Part shown: piece by piece, positions 16,938-25,888 of the stretch
Layout: every line of letters begins with the position of its first letter
Numbering within the stretch: position 1 is the stretch's first letter
Assembly: GCF_004361695.1 (NCBI RefSeq)
Contig: NZ_SNVW01000001.1
Span: 248,001 to 312,000, forward strand
Source: Curtobacterium flaccumfaciens
Lineage (GTDB): Bacteria > Actinomycetota > Actinomycetes > Actinomycetales > Microbacteriaceae
DNA: 64,000 nt
Direction: 5' to 3'
Notes under the pieces: model-generated
Told to the model about the DNA's origin: nothing
The model's input: the letters and a program-made list of their open reading frames with translations, nothing else
The model's database searches: none
Position numbers and translations under genes: made by a program

Positions 16938-17480
16938 CTAGCGGGGCGTCACGATGTAGGTCGCGGTGGCGCCGTCCTGACCGTCCGAGAAGGTCAGCAC
17001 GACCCGGTAGGCGTCGCTCCGGAACATCCCGAAGGCGCTCGACGAGTCGGCGCGTTTGGCGGACTCGGTGAACCCCGCGTCGGTCAGTCGCTGGTCGGCG
17101 GTCGCGAAGTCGTCCACCGACGACGCACGCACCTGGGCGACCCACCCGGAGCCGTTCGGCCCGGCGCCGCCCCCGAGGACCGTCCCGTCGACCAGCGGCA
17201 CGTCCTTCGACGGGAACCCGTCCGGCACCTTGCCGTCGGACTTGACGTTGGTGCCCTCGAGCGCCGTGTCGAGCGCGCCGTCGATACCGCCCGCGACCGA
17301 GGACATGCCGTCCTGGATCGCCTTGCCGTCGATGCCCTGCACGCCCTCGGCGACGCTCGACGCGACCGAGGACCCCAGGTCGGTGGCCTGCTCGACCGCG
17401 TCGGTCGAGCAGCCGGCCAGGCCGGCGAGGGTGATGCCGGCAGCGACGGCGGCGATCAGGGTGCGGGTGGTGGTGCGCAT
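16938..17480 (-). CDS. Putative lipoprotein of unknown function
   Basis: The protein has 180 residues from ATG 17480 (AGGG eight bases upstream); GTG 17489 is an alternative. A signal peptide with lipobox LAGC places a lipidated Cys near residue 21. A Ser/Val/Asp-rich region (SVASSVAEGVQGIDGK) and a C-terminal domain (WVAQVRASSVDDFATADQRLTDAGF) follow, reminiscent of small cell-surface lipoproteins. It is 18 bp from the mshB-like gene, in the same direction and upstream of it. No function is assigned. Confidence 0.75.
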   Translation of the reverse strand: MRTTTRTLIAAVAAGITLAGLAGCSTDAVEQATDLGSSVASSVAEGVQGIDGKAIQDGMSSVAGGIDGALDTALEGTNVKSDGKVPDGFPSKDVPLVDGTVLGGGAGPNGSGWVAQVRASSVDDFATADQRLTDAGFTESAKRADSSSAFGMFRSDAYRVVLTFSDGQDGATATYIVTPR

Positions 17481-17601
17481 GCGCTGCACCCTAGAGGGCC
17501 AGCCGGGAGGCGCGGCGTGAGTCCCCTGGGAACGTCACGTGGACGGCTGGTCGCTGCTCACCACCATCGGCCCGCCCCCGCCTCGCGGCCGGCACGACGG
17601 G

Positions 17602-18795
17602 TCAGGCGACGTACGCGCGGGTCGCTGCCACCAGGGCGTCGACACCGACCGGGATCGCCGTCTCCGCCTGCGGCGCGTAGAACGGCGAGTGGTTGCTCGG
17701 GATGTCCTCGCCGCGACGGAAGAGCTCCGGGTCCGTGATGCCGGTGAACCAGTACACGAGCGGCGCTCCCGCGGCCGTGGCGAGCTGTCCGACGTCCTCC
17801 GACGCCATCGCGAGACCGATCTCCAGGTCACGGGCGCCGGGGACCTCGGCACGGATCGCGTCGAGCACGACCTGCGCCTCGTCGACGTCGTTCACGGTGA
17901 CCTCGGCGCCGGGCGAGCGCTCGATGGTCGGCGCGGGCAGCCCGCCGGCCTCGCTCTCGGCGCGGACGATGCGCTCGATCGACGCGATGATCCGCGCCCG
18001 GGTCTCCTCGTTGCGGGCACGGGTGGAGATCTCGATGACGGCCTCGTCGGGGATGATGTTCGCCCGGGTGCCGGCGTGGAAGCTGCCGACGGTCACGACG
18101 CCGGCGTCACTCGGGGAGACCTCGCGGGAGACCACGGTCTGCAGCCGGACGACGGCCGACGCGGCGGTGACGACGGGGTCGAGCGACGCCTGCGGCGCGG
18201 AACCGTGCGCCCCGCGGCCGTTGAACGTGACGGTGAGGCGGTCGCTCGACGCCATCACCGGGCCGCTGCCGACCGCGACGATGCCGACCGGTGCCGGTGC
18301 CGAGTGCTGTCCGAGCACGACGTCGGGCTTCGGGAAGCGGTCGACGAGGCCGTCCTCGACCATGGCCCGCGCGCCCGAGATGACCTCTTCGGCGGGCTGG
18401 AACACGGCGACGACGGTGCCGTGCCAGTCGGTGGTGGTGGCGGCGAGCCGCTCGAGCGTGCCGAGCAGCCACGTCACGTGGATGTCGTGCCCGCAGGCGT
18501 GCATGGTCGGCACGTCGTTGCCGTCCTCGTCGGTGCCGCGGTGTTCGCTCGCGTAGGGCAGGCCGGTGCGCTCCTGCACGGGCAGCCCGTCCATGTCGGC
18601 GCGGAGCCACACGACGGGCCCCTCGCCGTTCGCGAGCACGCCGACGACACCCGTGCCGCCGACGCCCGTCGTCACGGCGATCCCACCGATCTCCGCCAGC
18701 CGGTCGGCGACGATGCCGGCGGTGCGGTGCTCCTGGAAACCGAGCTCGGGGTGGGCGTGGAGGTCCTGGTACAGCGAGAGGAGGTCGAGAGTCAC
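17602..18795 (-). CDS. M20 family amidohydrolase (N-acyl-amino acid / IAA-conjugate hydrolase-like)
   Basis: The protein has 397 residues from GTG 18795; GTGs at 18801 and 18804 are equally possible. Motifs are VVWLRADMDGLPVQE, MHACGHDIHV (metal), VFQPAEEVISGARAMV (catalytic Glu) and SNHSPFYAP (C-terminal metal His). The M20D family hydrolyses N-acylated or indole-acetyl amino acids; the physiological substrate is unknown. It lies downstream of typA but is separated by a strong hairpin. Confidence 0.88.
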   Translation of the reverse strand: MTLDLLSLYQDLHAHPELGFQEHRTAGIVADRLAEIGGIAVTTGVGGTGVVGVLANGEGPVVWLRADMDGLPVQERTGLPYASEHRGTDEDGNDVPTMHACGHDIHVTWLLGTLERLAATTTDWHGTVVAVFQPAEEVISGARAMVEDGLVDRFPKPDVVLGQHSAPAPVGIVAVGSGPVMASSDRLTVTFNGRGAHGSAPQASLDPVVTAASAVVRLQTVVSREVSPSDAGVVTVGSFHAGTRANIIPDEAVIEISTRARNEETRARIIASIERIVRAESEAGGLPAPTIERSPGAEVTVNDVDEAQVVLDAIRAEVPGARDLEIGLAMASEDVGQLATAAGAPLVYWFTGITDPELFRRGEDIPSNHSPFYAPQAETAIPVGVDALVAATRAYVA

Positions 18796-18817
18796 GCGCA
18801 CCACGCTACAACCGACA

Positions 18818-18852
18818 CCGGCCCGGCCACCTCGATGAGGTGACCGGGCCGG
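18818..18852 (-). terminator. Hairpin terminator after typA
   Basis: The arms at 18818-18833 and 18837-18852 (GGCCCGGCCACCTC / GAGGTGACCGGGCC plus two outer pairs) have a single mismatch and a 3-nt loop. It lies about 30 bp after the typA stop on the minus strand and separates it from the M20 gene. A dispersed-palindrome arm (GTGCCTCCAGG) lies between the stem and the typA stop. Confidence 0.75.
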
Positions 18853-18881
18853 CGGTGGAGGGCGTGCCTCCAGGCTGTCGC

Positions 18882-20804
18882 TTACGCGTCCTGACGCTTC
18901 AGGCGGGCGTACGAGCGCTGGCGAGCCTGCGCATCGAGCTCGACCTTGCGGATGCGCACAGCGTCGGGGGTGACCTCGACGCACTCGTCCTCACGCGCGA
19001 ACTCGAGGCATTCCTCCAGCGAGAGCTGACGCGACGGCGTCATCGACTCGAACGTGTCGGCGTTGGCCGACCGCATGTTCGTGAGCTTCTTCTCCTTGGT
19101 GATGTTCACGTCCATGTCGTCGGCGCGCGAGTTCTCGCCGATGACCATGCCCTCGTAGACCTCTTCGGTGGGGTTGACGAAGAACGTCATCCGCTCCTGC
19201 AGGTTCGTGATGGCGAACGGCGTGACCACACCGGAGCGGTCGGACACGATCGAGCCGTTGATGCGGGTCTGGATCGGGCCGGCCCACTCGTCGTAGCCGT
19301 GCGAGATCGCGTTCGCGATGCCGGTGCCGCGGGTCTCGGTGAGGAACGACGTGCGGAAGCCGATCAGGCCACGCGACGGGACGATGAACTCCATGCGCAC
19401 CCACCCGGTGCCGTGGTTCGTCATGTTCTCCATGCGGCCCTTGCGCGCCGCCATGAGCTGCGTGATCGCGCCGAGGTACTCCTCCGGCGTGTCGATCGTC
19501 ATGTGCTCGTACGGCTCCTGCAGCTTGCCGTTCTCGTCACGCTTCGTGACGACCTGCGGCTTGCCGACGGTGAGCTCGAAGCCCTCGCGACGCATCTGCT
19601 CGACCAGGATGGCGAGCGCGAGCTCACCACGGCCCTGGACCTCCCACGCGTCCGGGCGGCCGATGTCGAGGACCTTGAGCGAGACGTTGCCGATGAGCTC
19701 GCGGTCGAGGCGCTCCTTGACCATGCGGGCGGTGAGCTTGTGGCCCTTGACCTTGCCGACGAGCGGCGAGGTGTTCGTGCCGATCGTCATCGAGATCGCC
19801 GGGTCGTCGACCGTGATGGTCGGCAGCGGACGGACGTCCTCGGGGTCGGTCAGGGTCTCACCGATGGTGATCGTGTCGAAGCCGGCGACGGCGACGATGT
19901 CACCGGGGCCCGCCGACTCGGCCGGGTAGCGCTCGAGCGCCTTCGTGATGAGGAGCTCGGTGATGCGGGCGTTCTGGACGGTGCCGTCGTGCTTGACCCA
20001 CGCGACCGTCTGGCCCTTCTTCATCGTGCCGTGGAAGATGCGGAGCAGCGCGAGGCGACCGAGGAACGGCGACGCGTCGAGGTTCGTGACGTGGGCCTGC
20101 AGCGGGTGCTCGTCGTCGTACTTCGGCGCGGGCACGTGCTGGAGGATCGCCTCGAACAGGGGCTCGAGGTCGTCGTTGTCGGGCAGCGAGCCGTCGGCCG
20201 GCTTGTTGCGGCTGGCGGCACCGGCGCGGCCCGAGGCGTAGACCACGGGGACGTCGAGGATCGCGTCGAGGTCGAGGTCGTCGACCTCGTCCGACAGGTC
20301 GGACGCCAGGCCGAGGAGCAGGTCCTGCGACTCGGAGACGACCTCGTCGATGCGGGAGTCGGGGCGGTCCGTCTTGTTGACGAGGAGGATCACCGGGAGC
20401 TTGGCGGCGAGCGCCTTGCGGAGCACGAAGCGGGTCTGGGGCAGGGGACCCTCGGACGCGTCGACGAGCAGGACGACACCGTCGACCATGGAGAGGCCGC
20501 GCTCGACCTCACCACCGAAGTCGGCGTGACCCGGGGTGTCGATCACGTTGATCGTGATGGGACCGTCCGAGCCGAACTCGTTCGCGTGCTTCCCGTTGTA
20601 GAGCACCGACGTGTTCTTCGCGAGGATCGTGATGCCCTTCTCGCGCTCGAGGTCGTTCGAGTCCATCATGCGGTCTTCGCCCTCGAAGTGGGCGTCGAAC
20701 GAGTTGGTCTGCGTGAGCATCGCGTCGACGAGGGTGGTCTTGCCGTGGTCGACGTGTGCCACGATGGCGACGTTGCGCAGGTCGGACCGGGTGGCGAGCG
20801 CCAT
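18882..20804 (-). CDS. typA: Ribosome-associated translational GTPase TypA/BipA
   Basis: The protein has 640 residues. GTPase motifs are G1 AHVDHGKTT, the switch I region REKGITI, G3 DTPGHADF and G4 NKTDRPD; EF-G-like domains and the BipA-specific C-terminus (VEVTPDAVRIRKVELD) follow. It binds 70S ribosomes and acts in subunit assembly and stress or cold growth. ATG 20804 is preferred over ATG 20813 because AAGGA then has 8-nt spacing. It is divergent from the CPBP gene across 119 bp. Confidence 0.97.
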   Translation of the reverse strand: MALATRSDLRNVAIVAHVDHGKTTLVDAMLTQTNSFDAHFEGEDRMMDSNDLEREKGITILAKNTSVLYNGKHANEFGSDGPITINVIDTPGHADFGGEVERGLSMVDGVVLLVDASEGPLPQTRFVLRKALAAKLPVILLVNKTDRPDSRIDEVVSESQDLLLGLASDLSDEVDDLDLDAILDVPVVYASGRAGAASRNKPADGSLPDNDDLEPLFEAILQHVPAPKYDDEHPLQAHVTNLDASPFLGRLALLRIFHGTMKKGQTVAWVKHDGTVQNARITELLITKALERYPAESAGPGDIVAVAGFDTITIGETLTDPEDVRPLPTITVDDPAISMTIGTNTSPLVGKVKGHKLTARMVKERLDRELIGNVSLKVLDIGRPDAWEVQGRGELALAILVEQMRREGFELTVGKPQVVTKRDENGKLQEPYEHMTIDTPEEYLGAITQLMAARKGRMENMTNHGTGWVRMEFIVPSRGLIGFRTSFLTETRGTGIANAISHGYDEWAGPIQTRINGSIVSDRSGVVTPFAITNLQERMTFFVNPTEEVYEGMVIGENSRADDMDVNITKEKKLTNMRSANADTFESMTPSRQLSLEECLEFAREDECVEVTPDAVRIRKVELDAQARQRSYARLKRQDA

Positions 20805-20923
20805 ACAGGACATCCTTCAATTTCTTGGGAAGAGTCGGGCCGGCAGCATCGGCGCCACGCCCGCGGGCAGAACGCCCGACACGCCAGTCTACCGGTAGTT
20901 CGCAACCGACAGGAGTACAGACG

Positions 20924-21673
20924 ATGAGCCGTCGGCGAACGTGGGTCGAGATCACGATCGTCCTGATGCTGTCGCTCGGTGGCAGCGCCCTCTACTCGGT
21001 GCTCCAGATCATCGACGACCTGTCCCAGACGACGCCGCTCGGACAGCAGTCCACGGCACTCAACACGTCGACGACCACCGTGCAGTACGTCGACCTCGCA
21101 CGGCAGCTCGTGGGCATCGCGGTCGACCTGGCGCCGGTCGCGCTGGTGTGCTTCCTGCTCTGGCGCACGACCCGCCCGCACCTCGGCCGGCTCGGCATCG
21201 ACCGGTTCCGCGTGGGCCCCGACCTCGGTGGTGCGGCACTGATCGCGCTCGGCATCGGGATCCCGGGGCTGGCGCTCTACTTCACCGGCCGCGCGCTCGG
21301 GTTCACCGTGAACGTGAACCCGGCGGCGCTCGACTCGTACTGGTGGACGATCCCGGTCCTGCTGCTCTCGGCGATCCGCTCCGGGCTGCAGGAGGAGGTG
21401 ATCGTCGTCGGCTACCTCTACGAACGGCTCGGCGGCCTCGGGTGGGGGCGCTGGCAGGTGATCCTCTCCACCGCGGTCCTGCGCGGGAGCTACCACCTGT
21501 ACCAGGGCTTCGGCGCGTTCGTCGGGAACGCCGTGATGGGCATCGTCTTCGGCTGGATCTACACGAAGTGGGGCCGGCTCCTCCCCCTCGTCATCACGCA
21601 CTGCCTGCTCGACGCGGCGGTGTTCGTCGGGTACCCGTGGGTGGCCCACGCCTTCCCCGCGCTGTTCCGCTGA
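20924..21673 (+). CDS. CPBP family intramembrane metalloprotease-like protein
   Basis: The protein has 249 residues and about seven membrane segments, with AGGAG eight bases before ATG 20924. The motifs QEEVIVVGYLYERL (EE pair), GSYHLYQGFGAFVGNAVMG and ITHCLLDAAVF correspond to the Abi/CPBP glutamate and histidine positions. The Arg of the canonical EExxxR motif is absent at its usual place, as in a recognised actinobacterial subgroup. Protease activity is therefore inferred, not certain. Confidence 0.82.
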   Translation: MSRRRTWVEITIVLMLSLGGSALYSVLQIIDDLSQTTPLGQQSTALNTSTTTVQYVDLARQLVGIAVDLAPVALVCFLLWRTTRPHLGRLGIDRFRVGPDLGGAALIALGIGIPGLALYFTGRALGFTVNVNPAALDSYWWTIPVLLLSAIRSGLQEEVIVVGYLYERLGGLGWGRWQVILSTAVLRGSYHLYQGFGAFVGNAVMGIVFGWIYTKWGRLLPLVITHCLLDAAVFVGYPWVAHAFPALFR

Positions 21674-21766
21674 CCCGCTGCTCCGCTGCTCCGCTGTGCT
21701 GCTGCTGCGCCGCGCCACTGGTCCGCCGCGCCGCTGGTCCGCTGGTCCGCTGCGCCGCTGCTCCAC
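21671..21766. repeat. Low-complexity CTG/CCGCTG-rich repeat tract
   Basis: Downstream of the CPBP stop there is an imperfect tandem tract built of TCCGCTGCT and GGTCCGCTG-like 9-mers. It has no hairpin strong enough to call a terminator. It is probably generated by slippage and is non-coding. Confidence 0.7.
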
Positions 21767-21881
21767 CCCCGTTCGGGCGTCGGCGATGCGGTGGACCAGC
21801 ACGACCCCGGCTCGGCGATCCCACAGTGAACCCACAGCGCGGCGCAGCACCCCGCCGATCCCCCGGCCCTAGCGTGGCGAC

Positions 21882-22361
21882 ATGAGCATCCCCGCGGTGG
21901 GCGACCCGGCGCCGCGCTTCACCCTGCCCGGCATGATCGTCCGCGACGGGAACCGTGTCGACGACGAGTACTCGCTGTCCGCCGAGATCGGGCGGGCCCT
22001 CGTCCTCGCCTTCTACCCCGGCGACGCCACCGCGGTCTGCACGGCGCAGCTCTGCAGCTACCAAGAGGAACTCGACGACTTCGGCGACCTCGGTGCCGTC
22101 GTGTGGGGTGTGAGCCCGCAGGCGCTCGACTCGCACGAGGCGTTCGCCCGCGGCTCCTCGCTCACCTTCCCGCTGCTGAGTGACACCGCCGGGGACGTCA
22201 TCCGCGCGTACGGCGTGCAGGCGCCCGGCATCGGGCTCCGTCGCTCGGTGTTCGTGATCGGGCCGGACGGGGTGGTCCGCTGGCGGCACGTCGGGCTGGT
22301 CGGACTCCGGTTCCCGAAGGCCGAGACGATCCGGGCGCAGATCGAGCTCCTGGTGGCGTGA
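21882..22361 (+). CDS. Peroxiredoxin (AhpC/TSA, BCP/PrxQ-like)
   Basis: The protein has 159 residues. The peroxidatic Cys53 and resolving Cys58 lie in DATAVCTAQLCSYQEEL, the five-residue spacing of atypical 2-Cys PrxQ/BCP proteins. VIGPDGVVRWRHVG is the conserved C-terminal strand. It reduces hydroperoxides in the cytosol, probably with thioredoxin or mycoredoxin as partner. It is monocistronic by spacing. Confidence 0.9.
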   Translation: MSIPAVGDPAPRFTLPGMIVRDGNRVDDEYSLSAEIGRALVLAFYPGDATAVCTAQLCSYQEELDDFGDLGAVVWGVSPQALDSHEAFARGSSLTFPLLSDTAGDVIRAYGVQAPGIGLRRSVFVIGPDGVVRWRHVGLVGLRFPKAETIRAQIELLVA

Positions 22362-22629
22362 GCGCGGTGGCGCCTGGTGGTGTGAGTGCGCTCGATGCGC
22401 GTGCATGCAGATAGCGCGGATCCGGCGTGGCGTTCCCCGGAATTTCTCGCCGTGGGGTATTGACACCCGAACGGGGGGACGAGGACCATTGGTGGAACGA
22501 GAGGTCCACACAGGATCTGCCTCCCCGGGGAATCGGGTCGTCCGGAGATACGCGACGGTGTGTCACACCCGCTCTCCGGGCGTTCCCGGGGAGGCATCTC
22601 GTAACCCTCTTGCTTGTAGCCTCGTGGGC

Positions 22630-23184
22630 GTGCAGACCACCACGATCCTCGCCCCCGGCATGCGCACGCTCGCCGTCGTCCTGTGGGTCGTCGCCGTCGT
22701 GCTCGTCCCCCTCGCCCTCGTCGGTGACGGGATCCGCTGGCTCGCGCCCGTCCCCAGCGTCTTCATCGCCCTGGTCGCCTGGGCGGTCCTCTGGCGCCCC
22801 CGCTTCGAGCTCACGCCGGAGCACCTCCGCATCGTCGACGTCCGCCGCACCAGCACCTACGCGTGGCGTCGCGTCACCGAGGTCCGCACGAAGTACGGCA
22901 TCGAGATCGTCTCGAGCGAGGGCGTCCGCCGCACCTGGCTCGCCACCCGCAGGTCGGCCCGGCTCAGCGCCGTGGTCGAGGGCCAGCCAGGAGGCGCGAC
23001 CCACCTCGACGTCGACGCCGCGGCCGAGCGCATCCGGGCCTTCGTGCCCGCCCCGCCCGCGCAGAACGGCCCGCCCCCGGCGACGGTGACGGCTGCGCCG
23101 ATCACCCACCGCGCGCACGGGTGGACGATCCTCGCGATGATCGTCCTCGGCGTCGCCGCGTCCATGGCGGCCGCGCAGCTGTAG
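22630..23184 (+). CDS. PH-domain membrane protein (paralogue 1)
   Basis: The protein has 184 residues from GTG 22630; GTG 22624 is an alternative. Two N-terminal membrane helices (TLAVVLWVVAVVLVPLALV, VPSVFIALVAWAVLW) are followed by a bacterial PH-like domain (FELTPEHLRIVDVRRTSTYAW). A C-terminal helix (WTILAMIVLGVAASMAAAQL) follows. A TGTAGC box at 22615-22620 suggests a leaderless mRNA. Residues WRPR...VDV are shared with the second PH protein at 25889, implying a paralogous pair flanking the ABC ATPase gene. The 268-bp upstream spacer contains nothing else I can identify. Confidence 0.75.
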   Translation: MQTTTILAPGMRTLAVVLWVVAVVLVPLALVGDGIRWLAPVPSVFIALVAWAVLWRPRFELTPEHLRIVDVRRTSTYAWRRVTEVRTKYGIEIVSSEGVRRTWLATRRSARLSAVVEGQPGGATHLDVDAAAERIRAFVPAPPAQNGPPPATVTAAPITHRAHGWTILAMIVLGVAASMAAAQL

Positions 23185-23211
23185 CCCGCGGCCGGCGGGG
23201 CGGGCGCGGCC

Positions 23212-23939
23212 CGCGCCTCCAGGCCGCCACGTGGGCCGTTCCGCGCGTCCCGGGCCCTTCCGCGCGTACCGGGTCCTTCCGCGCGTACCAGGTCGATTCG
23301 CGCGTACCAGGTCGTTTCTTTCGACCCGGTACGCGCGATTCCGCTTCCTACTACGCCCGCGATGGGAAGGAACGCACACCGGGACGGACTGGAGGCGCGG
23401 GGCGGCCCGGCACCGTGCCTCCAGGCCGACGCGCATGGGTCGTTCCGGGCGTACCAGGTCGTTCTGGGCGTACCAGGCCTTTTCGCGCGTACCAGGTCGT
23501 TCCTTTCGACCAGGTACGCGCGATTCCACTTCCTACTGCACGAGCGATGGGAAGAAACGCACACCGGGACGGACTGGAGGCGCGGGGCGGCCCGGCACCG
23601 CGCCTCCAGGCCGACGCGCATGGGTCGTTCCGGGCGTACCAGGCCTTTTCGCGCGTACCAGGTCGTTTCTTTCGACCAGGTACGCGCGATTCCGCTTCCT
23701 ACTGCACGCGCGATGGGAAGAAACGCACGCCGGGACGGACTCGAGGCGCGGGGCGGCCCGGCACCGCGCCTCCAGGCCGACGCGCGTGGGTCGTTCCGCG
23801 CGTACCAGGCCGTTCCGCGCGTACCAGGTCGATTCGCGCGTACCAGGTCGATTCGCGCGTACCGGGTCATTTCTTTCGACCAGGTACGCGCGATTCCACT
23901 TCCTACTGCACGCGCGATGGGAAGGAACGCACGCGCGCG
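23212..23939. repeat. Composite nested repeat array between convergent genes
   Basis: There are four units. Each has n copies of a 19-bp subrepeat (consensus GTCGTTCCGCGCGTACCAG) starting at 23235 (n=4), 23439 (n=3), 23624 (n=2) and 23790 (n=4). A constant block starts at 23311, 23496, 23662 and 23866. Distances between blocks are 185, 166 and 204 bp, exactly 128+19n. In each block the last subrepeat pairs with a downstream arm (for example 23650-23665 with 23673-23688, loop TTTCTTT, one mismatch). In the first three the gene-end palindrome follows (arms 23389-23400/23413-23424, 23574-23585/23598-23609, 23740-23751/23764-23775). Unit lengths not divisible by three argue against coding despite open frames through it. 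Confidence 0.95.
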
Positions 23940-23946
23940 CGAACGA

Positions 23947-23982
23947 CGACATCCCCGACGTCGTGTGACGTCGGGGATGTCG
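23947..23982 (-). terminator. Hairpin terminator of the ABC transporter operon
   Basis: It has perfect 16-bp arms (core CATCCCCGACGTC / GACGTCGGGGATG) and a GTGT loop, beginning 15 bp past the ATPase stop on the minus strand. It directly abuts the repeat array. Confidence 0.85.
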
Positions 23983-23996
23983 TTGCGGTTCGGGTC

Positions 23997-25772
23997 CTAC
24001 TCGTCCGAGCCGGCGGCGAGGATCTGGCGACGCAGCTCGCGACGCTCGCGCTGGACGTCAGGGTCCGGCAGGGGCACCGCGGCGATGAGTCGCTGCGTGT
24101 ACGGGTCCTGCGGGTCGCGGAGGATCTGGTCGCGCGTGCCGACCTCGGCGAGGTGACCGTGGTGGAGCACCGCGATCCGGTCGGCCAGCACGTCGATGAC
24201 CGCCAGGTCGTGCGTGACGAACAGGCAGGCGAAGTCGAACTCGCGCTGCAGGTCCTTCAGCAGCTCGAGCACGGTTGCCTGGACCGACACGTCGAGCGCC
24301 GACGTCGGCTCGTCCGCGATGAGCAGCTTCGGCCGGAGTGCCAGCGCGCGGGCGATGCCGATGCGCTGCTTCTGGCCGCCCGAGAGCTCGTGCGGGAAGC
24401 GGGTCGAGTACGCGGTGGGGAGGCGCACGGCCTCGAGCAGGGACTCGACCTCGCGCTCGAGCTCGCGGCCCTTCATGCCCTTGCCGAGCAGCAGCGGCTC
24501 ACCGATGGACTGACCGATCGTCATGCGCGGGTTGAGCGACGACGACGGGTCCTGGAAGACGATGCCGGCGTTCTGGTGGACCTGGCGCACGAGCGACCGC
24601 GTCGGCTTCGAAAGGTCGACGCCGGTCACGTCGAGCTGGCCCGACGTGATCGGCAGGAGCCCGATCGCCGCGCGGCCGAGCGTGGACTTGCCGGAACCGG
24701 ACTCGCCGACCAGGCCGACGACCTCGCCCTCGTGCACCGTCAGGTCGACGCCGTCGATGGCGCGGAACGCCTTCACGCGGCCGCGGCCCGGGTACTCGAT
24801 GACGACGTCCTTGAACTCGAGGACCGCCGGGCCGAGCGTCTGGACGACGTCCGTGTGCAGCAGGGTCTCGTGGACCTGGACCGGGGTGTCCTGCTCGACG
24901 ACCGCCTCGAGGGTCTCGGTGAGGTCGATGACCACGTCGCCGGCCTGGCCGAGACGGGGCACGGCGTCGAGGAGGGTCTGGGTGTACTCGTGCTGCGGCG
25001 CCGCGAAGACGTCACGCACCGTGCCGGTCTCGACGGCCACGCCCTGCTTCATCACGACGATGCGGTCGGCGAGGTCGGCGACGACGCCCATGTCGTGCGT
25101 GATGAGGAGGACGGCGCTGCCGAGCTTGCCGGCGAGGTCGCGGATGAGGTCGAGGATCTCGGCTTGCACCGTGACGTCGAGGGCCGTGGTCGGCTCGTCG
25201 GCGATGAGGAGCTTCGGGTCGCAGGAGATCGACTGGGCGATCATCGCGCGCTGCCGCTGCCCACCGGAGAGCTGGTGCGGGTAGGAGTCGAACGCCTTCT
25301 GCGGGTCGGGCATCTCCACCATGGTGAGGAGCTCGATCGCGCGGACCTTCGCCTCGCTCGGCGAGATGCCGTAGTGGATGCGGAGCGTCTCGACGATCTG
25401 CGACCCGACGGTGAAGACCGGGTTGAGGGCCGTCATCGGCTCCTGGAAGATCACCGCGATCTCCTTGCCGCGGTACTCGCGCAGCTGCGCCGAGCGGAGC
25501 CCGAGGAGCTCGGTGCCCTGGAACTCGATCGAGCCGTTCACGCGGGCGTTCCGGGGCAGGAGGCCGAGGATCGACATCGAGCTCACGGACTTGCCGGAGC
25601 CGGACTCACCCACGAGGGCGAGGACCTCACCGGACTCGATGACGTAGGACAGCTGCTTGACCGCGGGGGTCCAGACGTCGTCGACCGCGAAGTCGACGTC
25701 GAGCCCGGAGACCTTGACGACGGGGGTGCTGGTGGCGGCCGGGGTGGTGGCCGCGGAGGCGGGCGTGCTCAA
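23997..25772 (-). CDS. Oligopeptide/dipeptide ABC transporter double ATP-binding protein (DppD-DppF fusion)
   Basis: The protein has 591 residues with two complete ABC cassettes. The first has Walker A LVGESGSGKS near residue 55, signature LSGGQRQR and Walker B LLIADEPTTALD. The second has Walker A near 355, LSGGQKQR and LLIADEPTSALD. Each has the oligopeptide-type C-terminal element (EYTQTLLDAVP; DPYTQRLIAAVP). It powers the permeases encoded upstream. It is separated from the dppC-like gene by an inserted opposite-strand PH gene. Confidence 0.93.
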   Translation of the reverse strand: MSTPASAATTPAATSTPVVKVSGLDVDFAVDDVWTPAVKQLSYVIESGEVLALVGESGSGKSVSSMSILGLLPRNARVNGSIEFQGTELLGLRSAQLREYRGKEIAVIFQEPMTALNPVFTVGSQIVETLRIHYGISPSEAKVRAIELLTMVEMPDPQKAFDSYPHQLSGGQRQRAMIAQSISCDPKLLIADEPTTALDVTVQAEILDLIRDLAGKLGSAVLLITHDMGVVADLADRIVVMKQGVAVETGTVRDVFAAPQHEYTQTLLDAVPRLGQAGDVVIDLTETLEAVVEQDTPVQVHETLLHTDVVQTLGPAVLEFKDVVIEYPGRGRVKAFRAIDGVDLTVHEGEVVGLVGESGSGKSTLGRAAIGLLPITSGQLDVTGVDLSKPTRSLVRQVHQNAGIVFQDPSSSLNPRMTIGQSIGEPLLLGKGMKGRELEREVESLLEAVRLPTAYSTRFPHELSGGQKQRIGIARALALRPKLLIADEPTSALDVSVQATVLELLKDLQREFDFACLFVTHDLAVIDVLADRIAVLHHGHLAEVGTRDQILRDPQDPYTQRLIAAVPLPDPDVQRERRELRRQILAAGSDE

Positions 25773-25888
25773 CGACGTCCGGTCCTTTCCCGGTCGTTCG
25801 TGACGACCGCGTGGGTGGTGATGGAGGAGCGCTGGCGCCGGGGGTGCAGGCGTCGGGAGCGGAGGCTCCGACCTGCGACGATGGAGGC

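Noticed and set aside
23212-23939. CRISPR array
   Set aside because: The 19-bp subrepeats are contiguous without unique spacers, the larger units are near-identical throughout, and there are no cas genes.
23231-23968. A 245-codon open frame across the composite repeat array, and similar long frames on both strands there
   Set aside because: Unit lengths (185, 166, 204 bp) are not all multiples of three, so the repeated DNA is read in different frames from unit to unit. The open frames follow from high GC content, not coding selection.
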